Of a stretch of DNA of 64,000 nucleotides, positions 17,942 through 26,997 are shown in pieces. The translations under genes were made by a program, and so were the position numbers. Within the stretch, counting starts at the first letter, position 1; every line of letters begins with the position of its first letter. The notes beneath the pieces are model-generated. The model saw nothing but the letters and a program-made list of their open reading frames with translations. It made no database searches and was not told the origin of the DNA. Origin of the DNA: Mycobacterium sp. ACS1612 (GTDB lineage: Bacteria > Actinomycetota > Actinomycetes > Mycobacteriales > Mycobacteriaceae); contig NZ_LZHZ01000007.1 of assembly GCF_001667505.1 (NCBI RefSeq), positions 1 to 64,000 on the forward strand. The letters run 5' to 3'.

Positions 17942-18247
17942 TTACCCGCCCCTGCACTGGATGTCGACATAAACGGTGTCGAACCCAGCGGTGTCTATTC
18001 GGGTTCCGCCGGCAGTGATGTTCGAATCGTCGAGACCCTCGACTCCGGTCACCTTGCAGCCGGACAGCGGATTGGTCACCGCGCCGTTGAGCGCCACGTT
18101 GTAGCCTCTGGCCGCCAAAGCGTTGATGGTTTCTTGCGCATTGCCAAATCCGTTGTTGAACAGTGCCGGACTGGCCGACGCCGGGCCGGCCGTCGCGATA
18201 ACCAAGACGCCCAATGCTGTTGCAGCGCCTATTACGATTGCTTTCAT
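17942..18247 (-). CDS. Small secreted protein
   Basis: 101 residues from the ATG at 18247 with GAGGAA about 9 bases upstream. A signal peptide is clear (MKAIVIGAATALGVLVIATA then GPASASPA; cleavage after ASA). The mature part is about 75 residues with two Cys (SGCKV, DIQCRGG) that could form a disulfide. The segment NAQETINALAARGYNVALNG resembles small exported mycobacterial proteins of unknown function. Confidence 0.7.
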   Translation of the reverse strand: MKAIVIGAATALGVLVIATAGPASASPALFNNGFGNAQETINALAARGYNVALNGAVTNPLSGCKVTGVEGLDDSNITAGGTRIDTAGFDTVYVDIQCRGG

Positions 18248-18360
18248 TGCGTCAATTCCTCGTTGCTCCACAGTTTTTCGGGTGCGGCATCGAGTGTGGT
18301 CGCGCAATTTGCCGATTCAGTTGTGGTTTTCTGAAGTTCTGATAACGGCGCAGCGGTGAA

Positions 18361-18890
18361 TCACCCGGCAATGAGATACATGGCGAGCACGCACAGCACG
18401 ACGGTGAGGATGATCCCAGGGCACGGGCGGGTAGCGCGTGCGCGAGTTTCCAACCGATGAGCACGCTGGCGAGTTCGGGGATGCCGATGCGGGCAGCCAA
18501 CGGCCAGTCGATCGTGCCGTGAAGTAGGTCTCCCAGCGTCCCTACCGTGGCGATGACGATCGATTGAGCTTGGGCGCAGGCCTCGATACCAGACCATCCC
18601 GGCGGCGGCCGCGACCACTGCGCCGACGACCACCGTGACGCGGAGTGTCAATAAGAGCGGTCGAGGCCAGAATCAGTGCGAGGCCCGGGTATGACCCGCG
18701 CGAAGTTGACCAAGCCCGTCCCGATGTGAATGACGATAGCCGTGCCGGCCACCTCCGCCGGGGATAGCCGGTAGTCCGATGGTGGGCAGCACGCCCCCGG
18801 GTCCGACCGTCGTGATCCCGATTCCCCCGACGAGGCCTATGACGGCGAGTAACGCCAGCACGGGCAGGTCCACTCCGTTGATGATCGGTC
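18361..18890 (-). pseudogene. TauE/SafE sulfite exporter family, decayed
   Basis: Recognisable pieces lie in several frames of the minus strand. N-terminal part: LALLAVIGLVGGIGITTVGP, then after a frame change LSPAEVAGTAIVIHIGTGLV (complement of about 18700-18770), then LRVTVVVGAVVAAAAGMVWY, then IPELASVLIGWKLAHALPAR, and finally ILTVVLCVLAMYLIAG before TGA near 18361. In order these form the usual TauE/SafE membrane protein, but with at least three frame changes and only about 175 codons where 240-260 are normal. It cannot make a working transporter. Confidence 0.7.
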
Positions 18891-18985
18891 GCCTCCGCCC
18901 AATCCGGCATCGCAGGTTTCGATTTTTACGGATTTGGCAATTCTCTTCGCAGTCCTAAGTTCGTTCGCCTCCGGACGGAGTCACC

Positions 18986-19141
18986 ATGATCATCCTCGGT
19001 ATCATTCTCCTGATAATCGGCTACTTCACGAGCCTGTCGATCCTGTACACCATCGGCGCGATCCTCATCGTGGTCGGCGTTGTGCTGTGGATCCTCGGCG
19101 CCGTCGGTCGCCCTGTGGGCGGCCGAAAAGTCTGGTTCTAG
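18986..19141 (+). CDS. Tiny two-helix membrane protein
   Basis: 51 residues from an ATG at 18986 to TAG at 19139-19141. The sequence is almost wholly hydrophobic (IILGIILLIIGYFTSLSILY, then TIGAILIVVGVVLWILGAVG) and ends in a short basic tail, GRPVGGRKVWF. This resembles the DUF6131-type peptides common in actinobacteria. GACGGAG lies about 5 bases upstream. Function unknown; possibly a stress-linked membrane peptide. Confidence 0.65.
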   Translation: MIILGIILLIIGYFTSLSILYTIGAILIVVGVVLWILGAVGRPVGGRKVWF

Positions 19142-19192
19142 CCGGCCCGCCGCACTTGGCAGCGACACCGAGTCCGATGTCGCGCCATGCCG

Positions 19193-19423
19193 TCACGACT
19201 CCTTACGCGGAATGACGATGACGACGATCAGCGTCAGGATGCTGAAGAACAATCCGGCGATCCCCCAACCAAGGGGATTCCGGCCTTTCATCGCGGCCAC
19301 CAATCCGCAGACGATCGCGGCGATGATGCTGCCGATCGCAACGAAGATGCCCGTGATGCCGCGCAGTATCAAACCCACAGCCTCGACGTTGTTCGACGCT
19401 GCCAAAACCACCATGTGAGTCAT
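19193..19423 (-). CDS. Small membrane protein, unknown
   Basis: 76 residues from the ATG at 19423 (an in-frame ATG at 19474 would add 17). Two hydrophobic helices (LILRGITGIFVAIGSIIAAI and GIAGLFFSILTLIVVIVIP) flank MKGRNPLGWG. The charged end PRKES is probably cytoplasmic. It resembles generic two-helix proteins beside exporters but no family is recognised. Its start faces the MFS gene. Confidence 0.5.
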   Translation of the reverse strand: MTHMVVLAASNNVEAVGLILRGITGIFVAIGSIIAAIVCGLVAAMKGRNPLGWGIAGLFFSILTLIVVIVIPRKES

Positions 19424-19559
19424 GCCGACGCGAATGCCCAATTCTGTTGTCGTGAAACGACTTTCAGCGAACATCCAGGTTGGGAACCCTAAGCTGGACA
19501 TCTGCTGTGAATCAGGCGGAAGCTGAGGTTCTCTTGCCGCGCCGGGGTAACCGCGACCC

Positions 19560-21308
19560 GTGACCACTGACCTGGACGCCTCACCGCCGATCGTCGACTC
19601 CAAGGCCGAGGCCGCGGCCGAAACGGCACGGCGCCGCAACCGGATTGATCGGGAACATCCCAACTACAAGTGGGTTGCGCTGTCCAACACCACGTTGGGC
19701 GCGCTGTTGGCGGCGATCAACAGCTCGATCGTGCTCATCTCCCTGCCTGCGATCTTCCGTGGCATCGGACTCAACCCTCTCGCTCCCGGCAACGTCAGCT
19801 ATCTGCTGTGGATGCTGATGGGATACCTGGTCGCGACGGCGGTCCTCGTCGTCCCGCTTGGACGACTCGGCGACATCTTCGGGCGCGTCCGGATCTACAA
19901 CCTCGGCTTCGTCGTCTTCACCGTCGGCGCCATCGCCCTGTCGTTCGATCCGTTTCACCTCGGCGGCGGGGCCGTTTGGCTGATCGGCTGGCGAGTCTTT
20001 CAGGGCATCGGCGGCGCCATGCTGATGGCATGCTCGGCGGCCATTCTCACCGACGCGTTTCCGGCGCATCAGCGCGGCATGGCGCTCGGCGTCAATCAGG
20101 TCGCCGCCATCGCGGGCCAGTTCCTCGGCCTGTTGATCGGCGGAGTGCTCTCCGAATGGGATTGGCGCGCAGTGTTCTGGGTCGGCGTGCCACTGGGGCT
20201 GGCGGGCACCATCTGGAGTTACCGCTCGCTGCGCGAGGTGGGAGTTCGGACCCCGGCACGCTTCGACTGGCCCGGCACACTGCTGTTCGGCATCGGACTC
20301 ACGGTGCTGCTGGCCGCCATCACCTACGGCATTCAGCCGTACGGCGGGCATTCCACGGGCTGGACCAACCCCGTGGTGCTCGGTGCAATCGGCGCGGCGG
20401 CGGCTCTGTTGGCGTTGCTCTGCCTGGTTGAAATGCGGGTGCGCGCACCGATGATGGACATCCGGTTGTTCCAGTCCAAACCGTTCGCGCTCGGCAACCT
20501 CGCGGGCCTGATGTCTGCGGTGGGCCGCGGCGGCCTGCAGTTCATGTTGATCATCTGGCTGCAGGGCATTTGGTTGCCGCTGCACGGCTACAGCTTTGAA
20601 TCGACCCCGCTGTGGTCAGGCATCTACATGCTGCCGATGACCGTCGGCTTCCTAGTGGCCGGGCCGCTGTCGGGAACGCTGTCCGATCGGCTGGGCTCGC
20701 GCCCGTTCGCCGTCGGCGGGCTGGCGTTGATGGGAGCCACTTTCATTGCGCTGGTGCTCATTCCGGTGAACTTCGACTATCGGCTGTTCGCGGTGCTGAT
20801 CTTCCTCAACGGGCTCGGCGGCGGCATCTTCACCTCACCCAACACCGCCGCCATCATGTCGAGCGTGCCCGCCGCCGAACGCGGCGCGGCCTCCGGCATT
20901 CGGGCAACTTTCACCAACGCGGGCATGTCGCTGTCGATCGGCACCTTCTTCTCGCTGATGATCGCCGGCCTGGCGCACTCGTTGCCTGCGGCGTTGAGTT
21001 CCGGGCTTCAACAACAAGGTGTGGCCGCGGGCGTGGCCCATCAGATCGCCGACCTGCCGCCGGTCGGCAGCTTGTTCGCGGCGTTCCTCGGCTACAACCC
21101 CATCGCAGAACTACTTCAATCATCCGGCGCGCTGCACCAACCCGGCGTCGACGCCGCGACTCTGACCGGTAAGAGTTTCTTCCCCCACCTGATCTCGGGA
21201 CCGTTCCACGCCGGCCTCGTTGTGGTGTTCACCGCGGCCGCGGTGATGATGGTGATCGGCGCCGCCGCATCGTGGGTCAACCCCGGCCGCAGCGCAGGTG
21301 ACGCTTAA
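19560..21308 (+). CDS. MFS drug-efflux type transporter, 14-helix (DHA2-like)
   Basis: 582 residues from a GTG. After a charged cytoplasmic N-terminus of about 40 residues come about 14 hydrophobic helices. Motif A is present as GRLGDIFGRVRIYNLG, and motif C-like glycines follow (GIGGAMLMACSAAILTDAFP). Proton-driven export of drugs or metabolites is the usual role of this group; the substrate is unknown. No regulator gene is adjacent. Confidence 0.85.
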   Translation: MTTDLDASPPIVDSKAEAAAETARRRNRIDREHPNYKWVALSNTTLGALLAAINSSIVLISLPAIFRGIGLNPLAPGNVSYLLWMLMGYLVATAVLVVPLGRLGDIFGRVRIYNLGFVVFTVGAIALSFDPFHLGGGAVWLIGWRVFQGIGGAMLMACSAAILTDAFPAHQRGMALGVNQVAAIAGQFLGLLIGGVLSEWDWRAVFWVGVPLGLAGTIWSYRSLREVGVRTPARFDWPGTLLFGIGLTVLLAAITYGIQPYGGHSTGWTNPVVLGAIGAAAALLALLCLVEMRVRAPMMDIRLFQSKPFALGNLAGLMSAVGRGGLQFMLIIWLQGIWLPLHGYSFESTPLWSGIYMLPMTVGFLVAGPLSGTLSDRLGSRPFAVGGLALMGATFIALVLIPVNFDYRLFAVLIFLNGLGGGIFTSPNTAAIMSSVPAAERGAASGIRATFTNAGMSLSIGTFFSLMIAGLAHSLPAALSSGLQQQGVAAGVAHQIADLPPVGSLFAAFLGYNPIAELLQSSGALHQPGVDAATLTGKSFFPHLISGPFHAGLVVVFTAAAVMMVIGAAASWVNPGRSAGDA

Positions 21309-21331
21309 AATCGGGCGCCAGGAGGCGTCAT

Positions 21332-21679
21332 ATGGGTGAGACATCCCGCGAGGCGGCGCAACAGCGCGCCAAGGAACTCAAGGAGCTTCGCGCGCGACTG
21401 CTCAACGGCGACCCCGTCACGGCCCACGACAACAAGACCGCCGTCCAGCGCGCCGAGGAAGCCACGTTACGTGCGCTCAAGGGCCGCCTCGCCGCAGTCG
21501 AGAAGTTGATGTCAGCCGCCGCCGCGCACGATCAGGCGGCGAAGACGCACGAGCAAGCCGCCGATCGGAACGTCGGAGACGTCGCCGAACACCGCCGCCG
21601 CACGGAACGGCACCGCCAGGCCGGTGAGCGTGACCGCAGGCGGGCGCGCAAGCACCGTCAGGCGAAGGGCACCCTGTAG
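21332..21679 (+). CDS. Small, highly charged helical protein
   Basis: 115 residues rich in Arg, Glu and Ala, predicted to be almost all helix (KELKELRARL, then AVEKLMSAAAAHDQAAKTHE) with a very basic C-terminus, RDRRRARKHRQAK. GGAGG precedes the ATG. It could bind nucleic acid or be a coiled-coil; no family recognised. The 3' end overlaps the convergent secreted protein gene by 22 bases. Confidence 0.55.
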   Translation: MGETSREAAQQRAKELKELRARLLNGDPVTAHDNKTAVQRAEEATLRALKGRLAAVEKLMSAAAAHDQAAKTHEQAADRNVGDVAEHRRRTERHRQAGERDRRRARKHRQAKGTL

Positions 21680-22032
21680 TCGGCGCTCCAGGCACCGCCG
21701 ATGCAGCTCATCGTCACACCGTCGATGGTCAACGCCACACCCTTGTCCTCACCGCACTGCGAGCGCAGCGTGCGGATGCCGACGAGCGGCGGCGACGGGA
21801 TCCACTGCCCCTTGGCGCTGCACGCCAGCGTGCCGCCCGATGCGTCGAGCGCGAGGTTGTAACGCGTGTTCTGGACGCATCCGTCGCCGAGGACGGCGCC
21901 GCGCTCGATGTACGGGACGCACGACGGCGCTGTCCCGTCACACGACACCGGAACCGCCGATGCGGTTGTTGCCGCCACCATCGGTGCCGCGATCAATCCG
22001 CAACCGAGCACCACTGCAGCCATCAGCTTCAT
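21658..22032 (-). CDS. Secreted Cys-containing protein
   Basis: 124 residues from the ATG at 22032. Signal peptide MKLMAAVVLGCGLIAAPMVA followed by ATTASAVP (cleavage after ASA). The mature part has several Cys (VSCDGTAPSCVPY, GDGCVQN, SQCGEDK, MSCIGG) suggesting disulfides in the periplasm or outside. Unknown function; similar small exported proteins are common in mycobacteria. Its start is 55 bases from the divergent DUF732 gene. Confidence 0.7.
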   Translation of the reverse strand: MKLMAAVVLGCGLIAAPMVAATTASAVPVSCDGTAPSCVPYIERGAVLGDGCVQNTRYNLALDASGGTLACSAKGQWIPSPPLVGIRTLRSQCGEDKGVALTIDGVTMSCIGGAWSADYRVPFA

Positions 22033-22087
22033 GCGCCATAGCGTAGGTGGCTGCGCTACGGCAGGGTGCGCATTAGGCTCACTACGC

Positions 22088-22429
22088 ATGAAGTCGCTCG
22101 TCGCCGCGCTTTTCGTGGGCCTGTGCTCGGCGGTGGCGCTGGCGCCGTCCGCGAATGCGGACGTGGTGGCCTACCTCGTCAACGTGCACGTGCGGCCCGG
22201 CTACAACTTCCCCAATGCCGACGCCGCGATCGGCTACGGCAACAGCATCTGCGACCGCGTCGCGTCCAAGATGAGCTACGCGCAATTGGTGGACCAGGTC
22301 AAGGCCGATTTCAACACGGCCGACTACTATCAGGGCGCCTACCTGATCAACCAGGCCGTCAACGAGTTGTGCCCCGCGCAGATCTGGCAGTTGCGCCAGT
22401 CCGCCGCCGGGTACAGGCTGCCCGCCTGA
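22088..22429 (+). CDS. Secreted DUF732 protein
   Basis: 113 residues from the ATG at 22088. Signal peptide (MKSLVAALFVGLCSAVALAP then SANADV; cleavage after NAD or ANA). The mature sequence has the DUF732 pattern: NADAAIGYGNSICDRV near the front and QAVNELCPAQ near the end, two Cys likely paired. DUF732 proteins are exported and abundant in mycobacteria; role unknown. Followed by a strong hairpin. Confidence 0.8.
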   Translation: MKSLVAALFVGLCSAVALAPSANADVVAYLVNVHVRPGYNFPNADAAIGYGNSICDRVASKMSYAQLVDQVKADFNTADYYQGAYLINQAVNELCPAQIWQLRQSAAGYRLPA

Positions 22430-22436
22430 CGCTTCT

Positions 22437-22479
22437 CACGACAACGGCGGCGGTCCCTTGCGGAGCCGCCGCCGTCGTG
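22437..22479. terminator. Hairpin between convergent genes
   Basis: CACGACAACGGCGGCGG pairs with CCGCCGCCGTCGTG across a 12-base loop with a three-base bulge. Very stable, without a U run. It sits between the stops of the DUF732 and LpqH-like genes and could stop transcription from both sides. Confidence 0.6.
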
Positions 22480-22484
22480 TCCGG

Positions 22485-22946
22485 CTACGGGCAGCTGACC
22501 TCGATCTCGAACGGCTTGTTCACCGGTTGCATGGGATTGGCCATGTCAACACCGGTCGCGGTGCCCGAGATCTTCCAGGTCTTGTCGTCCTTCTCGGCCT
22601 TCGCGTCACCCTGGCCGGCACCGGCCTGGTAGCCGAGCGTCACACCGTTGACATTGCCGAGACCGACCGACTGCACGGTCTTACCGTCTTCGCTCACCAC
22701 CGCCGCGATACCGGTCGCGGCGTCACCGATGGCGATGTTCATGTTTCCGCCCATCGAGCTGCACACGACGGTGCCCTGCACTTTCTGATCCTGTCCATCG
22801 ATCGTGACGGTGGTCTTGCCTTGTGCAGACGCCGCCGACGACGTCTCGCCGCTCGTCTCGGACTTCTTCTCGCCCGAACCACAGCCGGACAGACCGGCGA
22901 TGACAATCGCCGCGCCGCCTACGGCGACCACGAACCCACGCTTCAC
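22485..22946 (-). CDS. LpqH-like (19 kDa antigen family) lipoprotein
   Basis: 153 residues from a GTG at 22946, with AAGGAGA 8 bases upstream. The signal peptide ends in the lipobox LSGCGSG. A Ser/Thr/Ala-rich linker follows, then a beta-rich domain with [16 protein letters not shown] and a final Cys in IEVSCP, as in LpqH. The family are surface lipoproteins that stimulate TLR2 in hosts; the bacterial role is unclear. A second family member lies 1.1 kb to the right. Confidence 0.85.
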   Translation of the reverse strand: MKRGFVVAVGGAAIVIAGLSGCGSGEKKSETSGETSSAASAQGKTTVTIDGQDQKVQGTVVCSSMGGNMNIAIGDAATGIAAVVSEDGKTVQSVGLGNVNGVTLGYQAGAGQGDAKAEKDDKTWKISGTATGVDMANPMQPVNKPFEIEVSCP

Positions 22947-23129
22947 GACTGTTCTCCTTCATGTTGTCGTGATCCGTCAAGATCGGCGGATCATCCCGGA
23001 CAGTATGTTGGCCTGTTCAGCGCGGATATGGCGCTTTGCCGAAAAATTTGCCTGCGCACGGGCCGATCGTTACCTGCGCTTGATGCGACCGGCAGGGTGG
23101 CGTCAGGAAGCTCGGGTAGGTTCGCCCGC

Positions 23130-24038
23130 ATGCAGACGTTGCGCACGCCGGACGAATCATTTGCCGATCTACCCGAATTCGGTTACCCCGCAAAGTATTG
23201 CGAAGTGGACGACGGCGACGGTGGTCGACTGCGGGTGGCGTGGGTGGAAGACGGCCCCGCAGAAGGCAATCCGGTGCTCATGCTGCACGGCGAGCCGTCG
23301 TGGTCGTTTCTCTACCGCAAGATGATGCCGATCCTGGCGGCGGCCGGATATCGGGTCATTTGTCCGGACCTGGTCGGATTCGGTCGATCCGACAAGCCGA
23401 CCAAGGTCGAAGACCACACCTACGCCAGGCACGTCGAGTGGATGCGCGCACTCGCGTTCGACGTGCTCGACCTGCACGACGTGACGCTGGTCGGGCAGGA
23501 CTGGGGTGGCCTGATCGGACTGCGCGTCGCGGCGGAGAACCCCGATCGGTTCGCCCGCATCGTCGTCGCCAACACCGGCCTACCCACCGGCGACCACCCG
23601 ATGCCCGAGATCTGGTGGAACTTCCGCAGGGCCATCGAGGCGGCGCCGACACTCGATGTCGGACCGTGGGTGGCCGCCGGGTGCGCGCGTCCCATCACCG
23701 ACGAAGTCCGTGCGGCCTACAGCGCACCGTTCCCCGACGACGCCTACTGCGCCGGTCCCCGCGCGATGCCGGGACTGATCCCGACCACACCCGACAATCC
23801 CGCGTCGGCGGCCAACCGGGCCGCATGGAAAGCGTTGTGCGACAGCGCCACTCCGATGCTCGTCGCATTCAGCGACAGCGACCCGATCACCGGAGCCATG
23901 GCCCCGATCTTCAAGAGCCAGATGCGCGGCGCCCAGGGCATCGAACATCCGGTCATCGCCAACGCCGGGCATTTCCTGCAGGAGGACGCGGGGGAGGAAC
24001 TCGCCGAGGCGATTGTCCGGTTCCTGGCGCGCAGCTAG
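23130..24038 (+). CDS. dhmA: Haloalkane dehalogenase, subfamily I
   Basis: 302 residues from the ATG at 23130; frames reading further upstream have no support. The alpha/beta-hydrolase landmarks of DhlA/DhmA-type enzymes are present: HGEPSWSFLYRKM (oxyanion region), nucleophile Asp near residue 124 in VGQDWGGLIG with the adjacent halide-binding Trp, acid in FSDSDPITG, and base His in NAGHFLQED. It would release halide from alkyl halides to give alcohols. Closest in my memory to M. tuberculosis Rv2296. The 3' end overlaps the convergent lipoprotein gene by 4 bases. Confidence 0.85.
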   Translation: MQTLRTPDESFADLPEFGYPAKYCEVDDGDGGRLRVAWVEDGPAEGNPVLMLHGEPSWSFLYRKMMPILAAAGYRVICPDLVGFGRSDKPTKVEDHTYARHVEWMRALAFDVLDLHDVTLVGQDWGGLIGLRVAAENPDRFARIVVANTGLPTGDHPMPEIWWNFRRAIEAAPTLDVGPWVAAGCARPITDEVRAAYSAPFPDDAYCAGPRAMPGLIPTTPDNPASAANRAAWKALCDSATPMLVAFSDSDPITGAMAPIFKSQMRGAQGIEHPVIANAGHFLQEDAGEELAEAIVRFLARS

Positions 24039-24469
24039 CAGGCGACCTTGATGGCGAACGTGCCGGAGGTGCGGTAACTGGGATTGGCGACGTCGAAGCC
24101 GTCAGCGGTACCCGTGATGTCGTAGGTCCTGCCGGTCATCGTGACCTTCGTCTCGCCGCCGAGGCCGCGGTTGTAGCTGCCGGTGAAGCCGCCGACGTTG
24201 TTGATGCTGACGGCCTCGGTGGTCAGCGCGTCCTTGTTGGAGATCAGCGTCGTGGTGCCCGACGTCTGGTCGCCGGTCGTGATCGTGGTCAGTGAACCCG
24301 CAGGCGTGCAGTTCACTGCCTCGGTGGTGCCGATGTTCTGCCCGTTGACGGTCATCTGCGCGGTGCCCGCGACCAGCATGCCTGGTCCTGGCTTGTAGTC
24401 TGGCGGACTCGACGAACATCCCGCGACCATCAGCGTTGCCGCCGCGGCGGCCACCCCCGCGATTCTCAC
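24035..24469 (-). CDS. LpqH-like lipoprotein, second copy
   Basis: 144 residues. Short signal peptide with lipobox MVAGCSSS. The mature domain has the LpqH pattern: AVNCTPAGSLTTITTGDQTS, GTADGFDVANPSYRT and a last Cys at the C-terminus. It differs a good deal from the copy at 22.5-22.9 kb, so this is not a recent duplication. Its start is 17 bases from the divergent tgt start, so the two promoters must overlap. Confidence 0.82.
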   Translation of the reverse strand: MRIAGVAAAAATLMVAGCSSSPPDYKPGPGMLVAGTAQMTVNGQNIGTTEAVNCTPAGSLTTITTGDQTSGTTTLISNKDALTTEAVSINNVGGFTGSYNRGLGGETKVTMTGRTYDITGTADGFDVANPSYRTSGTFAIKVAC

Positions 24470-24486
24470 AGTGCAGAATCTACGTC

Positions 24487-25719
24487 GTGCCCGAGGACTT
24501 CTTCAGCGTTGACGCAGAATTGCCGGGACGATTCGGGCGCGCCGGCGTCATCCGCACCCCGCACGGCGACATCCACACGCCAGCGTTCATTGCCGTGGGC
24601 ACGCAGGCCACCGTCAAGGCGGTGCTGCCGGAAACCATGAAAGAGCTTGGTGCGCAGGCAGTTCTGGCCAACGCCTATCACCTGTATCTGCAGCCGGGAC
24701 CCGACATCGTCGAGGAGGCCGGCGGCCTCGCGGCGTTCATGAATTGGCACGGGCCGACATTCACCGACAGTGGCGGGTTCCAGGTACTCTCGCTCGGCGC
24801 CGGGTTCAAGAAGGTGCTGGCCATGGACACCGATCGGGTGCAGGCCGACGACGTCATCGCCGAGGGCAAGGAACGGTTGGCCCACGTCGACGACGACGGT
24901 GTCACCTTTCGCTCGCATCTCGACGGGTCGACGCACCGCTTCACCCCGGAAGTGTCGATCGGCATCCAGCACAAGCTCGGCGCCGACATCATCTTCGCCT
25001 TCGACGAACTGACCACCCTGGTCAACACCCGCGGCTACCAGGAAGAATCGGTCCAACGCACGCATCACTGGGCGGTCCGGTGCCTGGCCGAACACCGCAG
25101 GCTGACAGCGCTGCATCCGGAGAAGCCGCCGCAGGCGTTGTTCGGCGTGGTGCAGGGCGCGCAGTACGAGGACCTGCGCAGGCAGGCCACCCGCGGGCTG
25201 ACGACGATCGTCGACGAAGACGGGCGCGGATTCGACGGCTACGGCATCGGTGGGGCGCTGGAGAAGCAGAACCTGGCCACCATCGTCGGTTGGGTCAGCA
25301 GCGAGCTGCCCGCGGACAAGCCGCGCCATCTGCTGGGCATCAGTGAGCCCGACGACCTCTTCGACGCCGTCGCAGCGGGCGCGGACACCTTCGACTGCGT
25401 GTCCCCGTCGCGCGTCGCGCGCAACGCCGCGGTCTATGGACCGACCGGACGCTTCAACGTCACCAATGCCCGGTTCCGGCGCGACTTCAATCCGATCGAC
25501 GCCGACTGCGACTGCTACACCTGCGCGCACTACACCCGGGCCTACGTGCACCACTTGTTCAAGGCGAAGGAACTGTTGGCCAAGACGCTGTGCACGATTC
25601 ACAACGAACGCTTCGTGATAAGGCTCGTCGACCGCATCCGCGTATCAATCCGCACCGGCGATTTCGACGACCTGCGCGCGGACGTGCTCGGCCGGTACTA
25701 CCCAACGCGTGCACACTGA
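24487..25719 (+). CDS. tgt: tRNA-guanine transglycosylase (queuine tRNA-ribosyltransferase)
   Basis: 410 residues from a GTG at 24487. TIM-barrel Tgt landmarks are intact: the catalytic Asp in TFTDSGGFQVLSLG, the second Asp region DTFDCVSPSRVARNAA, and the zinc site CDCYTCAHYTRAYVHHL. It swaps guanine-34 of GUN-anticodon tRNAs (Asp, Asn, His, Tyr) for preQ1 or queuine. No preQ1 synthesis gene (queC, D, E, F) is in the window. gluQ, which acts on queuosine in tRNA-Asp, lies 3.6 kb to the right. Confidence 0.93.
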   Translation: MPEDFFSVDAELPGRFGRAGVIRTPHGDIHTPAFIAVGTQATVKAVLPETMKELGAQAVLANAYHLYLQPGPDIVEEAGGLAAFMNWHGPTFTDSGGFQVLSLGAGFKKVLAMDTDRVQADDVIAEGKERLAHVDDDGVTFRSHLDGSTHRFTPEVSIGIQHKLGADIIFAFDELTTLVNTRGYQEESVQRTHHWAVRCLAEHRRLTALHPEKPPQALFGVVQGAQYEDLRRQATRGLTTIVDEDGRGFDGYGIGGALEKQNLATIVGWVSSELPADKPRHLLGISEPDDLFDAVAAGADTFDCVSPSRVARNAAVYGPTGRFNVTNARFRRDFNPIDADCDCYTCAHYTRAYVHHLFKAKELLAKTLCTIHNERFVIRLVDRIRVSIRTGDFDDLRADVLGRYYPTRAH

Positions 25720-25791
25720 CGGTCGAAAACTACGGAATCAGTCGCAGCAGATCGGTCTTGATTCGGATTCCATCCCTGTACCTTCTAGCCC

Positions 25792-26997
25792 ATGCGGATT
25801 CTTCTGGTGGGAGCCGGGGGCGTCGGATCGGCGTTCTGTGCCATCGCGGCACGGCGGGACTTCTTCGAGCAGATCGTGGTCAGTGACTACGACGAGGCGC
25901 GTGCACAGCACGCGGCCGACGCGGTCGGTGACATACGTTTCTCGGCGTCCCGGGTCGACGCGACGTCCGCAGACGACGTCGCCGAACTCGTTCGCCGCCA
26001 CGGCATCACCCATGTGATGAACGCCGTGGACCCGCGATTCGTGATGCCGATCTTCAACGGGGCGCTGGCAGGCGGAGCCGACTACCTCGACATGGCGATG
26101 AGTCTGTCGCAGCGGCATCCGGAGCGGCCGTACGAACTGACCGGCGTCAAACTCGGCGACGAGCAGTTCGCGGTCGAGTCTCAGTGGAAGGACGCGGGCC
26201 GCCTCGCCCTCGTTGGAATCGGCGTGGAACCAGGGCTTTCCGACGTGTTCGCCCGCTACGCCGCCGACCATCTGTTCTCCGACATTGACGAACTCGGCAC
26301 CCGCGACGGTTCCAACCTGATTGTCGACGGCTACGACTTCGCACCGTCGTTCTCCATCTGGACGACCATCGAGGAGTGTCTCAACCCGCCGGTGATCTGG
26401 GAGGCCGACCGAGGCTGGTTCACCACCGAACCCTTTAGCGAGCCAGAGGTTTTCGACTTTCCCGACGGAATCGGCCCGGTCGAGTGCGTCAACGTCGAGC
26501 ACGAAGAAGTGCTTTTGATGCCGCGCTGGGTGAACTGCAAACGCGCGACCTTCAAGTACGGTCTTGGCGCGGAGTTCATCGACGTGCTCAAGACGCTGCA
26601 CAAGCTCGGCCTGGACCGCACCGAGAAGGTCACCGTCGGTGGCGTGCAGGTGAGTCCGCGCGACGTCGTAGCCGCCTGCCTACCGGATCCGGCCACGCTC
26701 GGACCCAAGATGCACGGGAAGACGTGCGCGGGCCTGTGGGTGACGGGGACCGGTAAGGACGGTAAGCCGCGGTCGACCTACCTCTATCACGTCGTGGACA
26801 ACCAGTGGTCGATGGCCGAGTACGGCCACCAATGTGTGGTGTGGCAGACTGCGATCAATCCCGTTGTGGCACTTGAGCTTCTGGCCACTGGCAAGTGGAG
26901 CGGCAGCGGTGTGCTCGGTCCGGAGGCGTTCGACTCGGAGCCGTTCCTCGAGCTGTTGACGGCCTACGGTTCACCGTGGGGGCTTCGGGATCAATAG
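25792..26997 (+). CDS. Saccharopine dehydrogenase family protein
   Basis: 401 residues. Rossmann start LLVGAGGVGSAFCAIAARR, then ITHVMNAVDPRFVMPIFNGA and the C-terminal catalytic-type domain with GLWVTGTGKDGKPRSTYLYH. The pattern fits saccharopine dehydrogenase or carboxynorspermidine synthase-like enzymes that make or cleave C-N bonds between amino acids or amines and oxo acids. The substrate cannot be read. The gene ends in a large inverted repeat. Confidence 0.82.
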   Translation: MRILLVGAGGVGSAFCAIAARRDFFEQIVVSDYDEARAQHAADAVGDIRFSASRVDATSADDVAELVRRHGITHVMNAVDPRFVMPIFNGALAGGADYLDMAMSLSQRHPERPYELTGVKLGDEQFAVESQWKDAGRLALVGIGVEPGLSDVFARYAADHLFSDIDELGTRDGSNLIVDGYDFAPSFSIWTTIEECLNPPVIWEADRGWFTTEPFSEPEVFDFPDGIGPVECVNVEHEEVLLMPRWVNCKRATFKYGLGAEFIDVLKTLHKLGLDRTEKVTVGGVQVSPRDVVAACLPDPATLGPKMHGKTCAGLWVTGTGKDGKPRSTYLYHVVDNQWSMAEYGHQCVVWQTAINPVVALELLATGKWSGSGVLGPEAFDSEPFLELLTAYGSPWGLRDQ

